Below, one piece after another: positions 60,246 to 64,000 of a DNA stretch of 64,000 nucleotides. Origin of the DNA: an uncultured Lachnospiraceae bacterium (GTDB taxonomy: Bacteria; Bacillota; Clostridia; Lachnospirales; Lachnospiraceae); the NCBI GenBank assembly GCA_910586645.1, contig CAJUIS010000003.1, forward strand, positions 83,847 through 147,846, in the 5' to 3' direction. The number at the start of each line of letters is the position of its first letter. The stretch's first letter is position 1. The notes beneath the pieces are model-generated. The model saw nothing but the letters and a program-made list of their open reading frames with translations. It made no database searches and had not been told where the DNA came from. The position numbers and the translations under genes were made by a program.

Positions 60246-61421
60246 TTAAAAGATTCTTCGTATTGCCAGAATCGGCTTATAATTGGCCGGAGACGTATAC
60301 TTAATGCCGCTTGACGGAGTGCTCGCATGAACAATTGTATTATTTCCTATGTAAATCGCAACATGACCGCTGTAGCAGAGGATATCTCCCGGCTGCATAT
60401 CGGACACCCCGTATCCAACGCCGCGCATTGCGGATGAGGAATGCGGAAGGCTTACGCCAAACGCCGCGTACACCGACATAACGAATCCGGAACAGTCCGC
60501 CCCGTTCGTCAGGCTTGTCCCTCCATATACATAAGGATTGCCCACGAACTGACACGCGTAATTGGCAACCGCGCTTCCGCCGGAACCGCTTGGAGCTGAC
60601 GTCTTACGGGAAGATCCGGACGCTTTGGAGGAACCGCTTTTGCCGCTCTTTTCCGCTGCAGCGCGCTCCGCAGCTTCTGCCGCCGCTTTTCTTTCCGCTT
60701 CTTCTCTTGCAAGACGGGCCTCTTCTTCCGCTTTAGACTCCGCCGTTACAAATTCTATGGATTTTTCTACATAATCATTTGATACATAGCCTTCGCCTTC
60801 TTCAATGGATACCTTCGTCCATCCGTTCTCCGATTCATCCGTTACCGTCAGCGTCTCCTGATCCGGAACCATTCCAAGCACATCCGATTCTGTTGTCGGC
60901 TCCGTACGGACAAACAGAGTCTCTGTGTCCACGGTTGCAATCCGCCTGCTTACTTTCTTTGCAAGCTCTTCGTTATCGCGAACCACAAATTCACTCTTTA
61001 CATATCCGGTTACGTTACCGGAAGTGATTTTGTACCAGTCCCCTTCCGTCGCCTCTACGGTCGCCGCAGAATTATTATAAAGCTTGCCAACGACTTCGCC
61101 CTCCTCTCCGGCTTTATCTCTGACATTTACATAGTTGTCCACCTGAGCAATGGCGATATCGGCATATTCCGACTTCTTTCCCTTCGCTTCCTGAACCGCT
61201 GCCGAGACATAGTCCGCAAGATTCTTGGAAATGCCTGCCGACGCGCTTTCAATCACTTCCACTTCATTCTCCAAAGCAACCGACATAATCGCCGCCGCTC
61301 CCGCTACCGGAACGTCCTTATATGTAAGGTCTGCATACGCGCTCACCGGCGCGCTCCCAAACGTCACAGCCGCCGCCATGCAACAAGCTGCGATACGAAA
61401 AGCTTTACGATTTCTATTCAT
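60246..61421 (-). CDS. secreted SH3-NlpC/P60 peptidoglycan hydrolase
   Basis: A 391-residue exported endopeptidase. Signal peptide about 1-30 (ending AYA), two bacterial SH3 domains (about 90-150, NVRDKAGEEGEVVGKL; about 160-225, LFVRTEPTTESDVLGMV), an Ala/Glu/Arg-rich helix plus Ser/Gly linker (about 230-285), and an NlpC/P60 domain with NGADCSGFVMS (Cys310), SGHVAIYIG (His353) and IVHAST (His365). It cleaves gamma-D-Glu-DAP-type links in wall stem peptides. Start ATG 61421; the TTG at 61439 lies in the RBS itself. Spacing from GGAGG is 11 nt, a bit long. Leader about 80 nt. Confidence 0.92.
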   Translation of the reverse strand: MNRNRKAFRIAACCMAAAVTFGSAPVSAYADLTYKDVPVAGAAAIMSVALENEVEVIESASAGISKNLADYVSAAVQEAKGKKSEYADIAIAQVDNYVNVRDKAGEEGEVVGKLYNNSAATVEATEGDWYKITSGNVTGYVKSEFVVRDNEELAKKVSRRIATVDTETLFVRTEPTTESDVLGMVPDQETLTVTDESENGWTKVSIEEGEGYVSNDYVEKSIEFVTAESKAEEEARLAREEAERKAAAEAAERAAAEKSGKSGSSKASGSSRKTSAPSGSGGSAVANYACQFVGNPYVYGGTSLTNGADCSGFVMSVYAAFGVSLPHSSSAMRGVGYGVSDMQPGDILCYSGHVAIYIGNNTIVHASTPSSGIKYTSPANYKPILAIRRIF

Positions 61422-61502
61422 GCTGATACAATCCTCCAAAAGATATGACTTTATCTTGTATGTTACGAAAATATTAAATGTGTTACATAATTTCTGTGGC
61501 TT

Positions 61503-61531
61503 ATTATAACAAACTGCCTCTTTTGCGTCAA
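61503..61531 (-). promoter_or_regulatory. promoter of the NlpC/P60 gene
   Basis: Minus-strand TTGACG (61526-61531), 17-bp spacer, TATAAT (61503-61508). Confidence 0.7.
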
Positions 61532-61578
61532 CCCTGTTTTAAAAATGTTACAATTATTATTTTACTGGAAAATTTTTA

Positions 61579-61607
61579 TTGTCTGTGCCGGATAAATCGC
61601 TTATAAT
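61579..61607 (+). promoter_or_regulatory. promoter of the MBL-VTC-DUF4956 operon
   Basis: TTGTCT (61579-61584), 17-bp spacer, TATAAT (61602-61607), then AAAGGAGG before the ATG at 61627. Confidence 0.7.
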
Positions 61608-61626
61608 ACAAAAAAAGGAGGTTTTT

Positions 61627-62484
61627 ATGCAAAAAAAATACAAAGGGATTGCAGCCATACTCCTTCTTTCCGGCATTGCAGCCTGCTCCCCGGCTCTTTC
61701 TGACAGCGAAAAGAGCGTCCAAAAGGAACCGGAGGAATCTTTAAAGACAACTCTGTTAAAGGTTGGAAAAGCGGACGCCATCATTCTTCAGTCCAAAGGG
61801 CAGACCATGGTGATTGACACGGGGGAAGAAGACGACGGAGAAGAACTGATCGGTTTTTTGAAAGATCAGGGCATTTCATATGTGGACGCTCTTATTATTA
61901 CGCATTTTGACAAAGATCATGTGGGCGGAGCAGACACTTTGATCGAAACGGTGGAAACGGGAGAAATTTTTCTTCCCGACTATACTGGCAGCCATACGGA
62001 ATATCTGGACTTTATGGATGCGCTGGAACAGAAAAACATCGTTCCCCATATGCTTAAGGAAACGGAAGAATTTGAACTGGGGGAAGCTTCTGTCTTAATT
62101 GACCCCCCGCATTCTTACGATGCAGGAGATTCAGAAGATCCGGACAATAATTTTTCTCTTATTACAACAGTTACACATGGCAAAAACAGCTTGCTTTTTA
62201 TGGGAGACGCCAAAAAGCAGCGGATTCGTGAATGGCTTCCCGAAAGAGCCGCCGGGAGCTATAACTTTCTGAAAATGCCGCATCACGGCGTTTACAATAA
62301 AGCGCTGCCGGAACTGATTGACTCAGTTTCACCGGAATACGCCGTCATCTGCTCTTCTGACAAAAATCCGGCGGAATCTGAGACGCTTAACCTTTTGGAA
62401 CAAATGAACGTTCAGACATTCCAGACAAAAGACGGCAATGTCACGATCCTAAGCGATGGGAAAACTCTGGAATGCTCACAGTAG
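61627..62484 (+). CDS. MBL-fold hydrolase lipoprotein (ComEC C-terminal domain-like)
   Basis: A 285-residue exported lipoprotein. Signal ends SGIAAC with lipidated Cys20; then a metallo-beta-lactamase fold with VIDTG, THFDKDHVGG (93-101; metal ligands His93, Asp97, His98, with Asp95 where HxHxDH has His), LLFMGDA and KMPHHGVYN. This is the soluble hydrolase seen alone or as the tail of ComEC. Relatives cut DNA or phosphoesters; the substrate here is not shown. It heads an operon with a polyphosphate polymerase-like gene 28 nt on. Confidence 0.85.
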   Translation: MQKKYKGIAAILLLSGIAACSPALSDSEKSVQKEPEESLKTTLLKVGKADAIILQSKGQTMVIDTGEEDDGEELIGFLKDQGISYVDALIITHFDKDHVGGADTLIETVETGEIFLPDYTGSHTEYLDFMDALEQKNIVPHMLKETEEFELGEASVLIDPPHSYDAGDSEDPDNNFSLITTVTHGKNSLLFMGDAKKQRIREWLPERAAGSYNFLKMPHHGVYNKALPELIDSVSPEYAVICSSDKNPAESETLNLLEQMNVQTFQTKDGNVTILSDGKTLECSQ

Positions 62485-62512
62485 AACGAAAGAAAGATCG
62501 GGAGAGATTGAG

Positions 62513-63265
62513 ATGGCGCAACTGGTTTTCAACCGCTACGAAAAAAAATACCTCATGCCGCAGCACATCTACCGCAGTCTGCGGGAACGTCTTCTGCCTC
62601 ATATGGAAGAAGATCAGTATGGGCTTCATACTATCTGCAATATTTATTATGACACGCCGGATTCCTATCTGATCCGCCGTTCCATAGAACGGCCTGCATA
62701 CAAAGAGAAACTGCGGCTCCGCAGTTATGGAATTCCGGATCAGGATTCGAAAGTATTTCTTGAAATCAAGAAGAAATACAAAAAAATCGTAAACAAACGA
62801 AGAATCCAGCTTGGACTTCTGGAAGCGTACGACTATGTGGAACGTGGGATCCGGCCGGAAAAAGAAAGCCAGATTTTACGTGAACTTGATTTTTTCCTGC
62901 ACCGGTACCAACTGATCCGGGGACTCTACCTTGCGTATGACAGAATTGCGCTGTACGGCAGAGAGAATCCGGATTTCAGGGTGACGTTTGATCACAACAT
63001 ACGGAGCCGGAGAACGTCCATGGGACTGGAAAACGGAGATTACGGCGATCTGCTTTTACCCGAAGGATACTATTTGATGGAAAGCAAAATTATGGGAGCG
63101 ACGCCGCTTTGGTTTGCAAAGATTTTATCGGAGCTTTCCATTTATCCTGTCTCTTTTTCAAAATACGGAAATATCTACAGAAAAGAGCGTGACGCGTTTC
63201 ATCTGGAACAGACGATGGTGCACAGAACAAAAAACTGGAAGGATATCAGGGGGAGAACAATATGA
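62513..63265 (+). CDS. VTC-domain polyphosphate polymerase-like protein
   Basis: A 250-residue tunnel-fold (VTC/CYTH-like) protein. Visible basic and acidic tunnel residues: FNRYEKKYLM, KEKLRLRSYG, VFLEIKKKYKKIVNKRR, LYLAYDRIALYG, FRVTFDHNIRSRR and LMESKI. Eukaryotic VTC4 makes polyphosphate from ATP; bacterial homologues next to DUF4956 are predicted to do likewise or modify other phosphates. ATG 62513 follows CGGGAGAG; stop overlaps the next start by 4 nt, a link also seen elsewhere for VTC and DUF4956. Confidence 0.88.
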   Translation: MAQLVFNRYEKKYLMPQHIYRSLRERLLPHMEEDQYGLHTICNIYYDTPDSYLIRRSIERPAYKEKLRLRSYGIPDQDSKVFLEIKKKYKKIVNKRRIQLGLLEAYDYVERGIRPEKESQILRELDFFLHRYQLIRGLYLAYDRIALYGRENPDFRVTFDHNIRSRRTSMGLENGDYGDLLLPEGYYLMESKIMGATPLWFAKILSELSIYPVSFSKYGNIYRKERDAFHLEQTMVHRTKNWKDIRGRTI

Positions 63266-63930
63266 TAAACAGCATTTTTCACGCAACTACATTTACAATT
63301 GCATCTGTTGCGGCCGCTATGGCCACAGCGCTTGTCCTTGGAATTTTAATTGCGCTTCTTTATAAGCTGTCAGGCGCTCACGCAGGCAGCTTTGCAGTGA
63401 TACTTGCAGTAATGCCGCTTCTGGTATCGTTTGTCATTATGATTGTAAACGGCAATCTTGGCACTTCCGTCGCTGTGCTGGGCGCATTCGGATTAGTGCG
63501 GTTTCGGAGTATGCCGGGAACGGCGAGAGAAATCGGTTTTATCTTTTTTTCCATGGCGGCCGGACTTTCTGTCGGCATGGGCTTTCTGTCCCTGGCCGTT
63601 TTGCTTACGCTTGCAGCCGGAGCGGCTATATTCATTCTGGAAAAAGCCCATTTTGGAACCACCGTATCTTTAGAACGCGATCTTCATATTACGATTCCGG
63701 AAGACCTCGATTACAACGGAATCTTTGACGACCTGTTTCAGACTTATACGCAGTATGCGCGCCTTGATTATGTAAAAACAACGAATATGGGAACCATGTA
63801 TGAGCTTTTTTACTGTGTAAAATTAAAAAAACCGGACACGGAAAAAGCATTTATTGACGGCCTGCGCTGCAGAAACGGAAATCTGCCGATTATTTTAGGT
63901 CTTGCTTCGCATAAGAAAAATGAATTGTAA
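63262..63930 (+). CDS. DUF4956 membrane protein
   Basis: A 222-residue protein with four to five N-terminal helices (about 5-130) and a soluble C-terminal domain (about 140-220, HITIPEDLDYNGIFDDLFQTYTQYARLDYVKTTNMGTMYELFYCVKL). The strongly conserved AVLGAFGLVRFRSMPGTAREIGFIFFSMAAGLSVGMG block marks DUF4956. It is generally linked to VTC and CotH genes and thought to move or anchor the polyphosphate-related product. No CotH gene is in view before the window ends. Confidence 0.9.
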   Translation: MINSIFHATTFTIASVAAAMATALVLGILIALLYKLSGAHAGSFAVILAVMPLLVSFVIMIVNGNLGTSVAVLGAFGLVRFRSMPGTAREIGFIFFSMAAGLSVGMGFLSLAVLLTLAAGAAIFILEKAHFGTTVSLERDLHITIPEDLDYNGIFDDLFQTYTQYARLDYVKTTNMGTMYELFYCVKLKKPDTEKAFIDGLRCRNGNLPIILGLASHKKNEL

Positions 63931-63963
63931 AATCCAATTATAAAATGCAAAGCCCAAAGGAAA

Positions 63964-63987
63964 AGCCCCCTGCCGTCGGCAGGGGGC
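63964..63987. terminator. terminator-like hairpin at the right edge
   Basis: GCCCCCTGCCG and CGGCAGGGGGC form an 11-bp GC-rich stem; the minus strand continues TTTTCCTTT and the plus strand CCAAATCTTTT, so direction is unclear. Confidence 0.55.
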
Positions 63988-64000
63988 CAAATCTTTTCTG

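Overview
The window reads as chromosome of an anaerobic, endospore-forming, Gram-positive member of the Clostridia, most likely Lachnospiraceae. Pointers are a GerA-type germinant receptor operon, an oxygen-sensitive class III ribonucleotide reductase (nrdD/nrdG), a lysine riboswitch before dapA-dapB, a Walker-type DtxR/CorA pair, small Firmicutes families (TIGR04086, DUF1934, DUF4956) and sortase-anchored surface proteins. Ribosome binding sites are strong AGGAGG types and many gene pairs overlap by ATGA. No rRNA, tRNA, CRISPR array, insertion sequence or prophage was seen.

Layout. 1-15000 is mostly housekeeping: traX-like gene, TIGR04086 protein, asnS, a lipoprotein form of trigger factor, DUF1934 protein, divergent corA and DtxR-family regulator around a long palindrome, dapB-dapA under a lysine riboswitch, a CobA/CobO-like adenosyltransferase, an SSB-like protein with two OB folds, topB and a chemotaxis receptor. 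15000-33100 is the striking block: a minus-strand run of twelve genes (31665 down to 15812) encoding a coiled-coil protein, signal peptidase I, a 1846-residue His/Cys-repeat adhesin, a SpaA-type pilin, two class C sortases, a pilin-like membrane protein, two TasA-like fibre proteins, an LPKTG protein, a MucBP-like protein and a SipW-type signal peptidase. A class B sortase faces it at one end and a SARP/BTAD-type regulator with a GGDEF-like tail lies at the other, behind a G9 tract. The run joins covalent (sortase) pilus and TasA/SipW fibre machinery in one apparent operon.

33549-38600 is a plus-strand type IV pilus-like set: transglutaminase-like lipoprotein, GspF/PilC, four small membrane-anchored pseudopilin-like proteins and a PilT-type ATPase, with no PilB/GspE or prepilin peptidase in view. 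typA follows without a visible terminator. 40500-53100 returns to mixed functions: htrA, nrdD-nrdG behind tandem NrdR-like boxes, an orphan FtsX-type permease, an AT-rich single-gene ParA-like unit with its own promoter and operator-like repeat, degV-folC, a GntR-ABC efflux-type operon behind a 17-bp palindrome, and an M50-family membrane peptidase.

53200-64000 holds the ger operon (gerA followed by a fused GerB-GerC protein) with a candidate sigma-G promoter overlapping the terminator of the upstream FCD-GntR gene, then ispE, an unrecognised 203-residue protein, a small alarmone synthetase, an SH3-NlpC/P60 hydrolase, and a three-gene set of MBL-fold lipoprotein, VTC-domain polyphosphate polymerase and DUF4956 membrane protein. 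All assignments come from reading the sequence; no database search was run.
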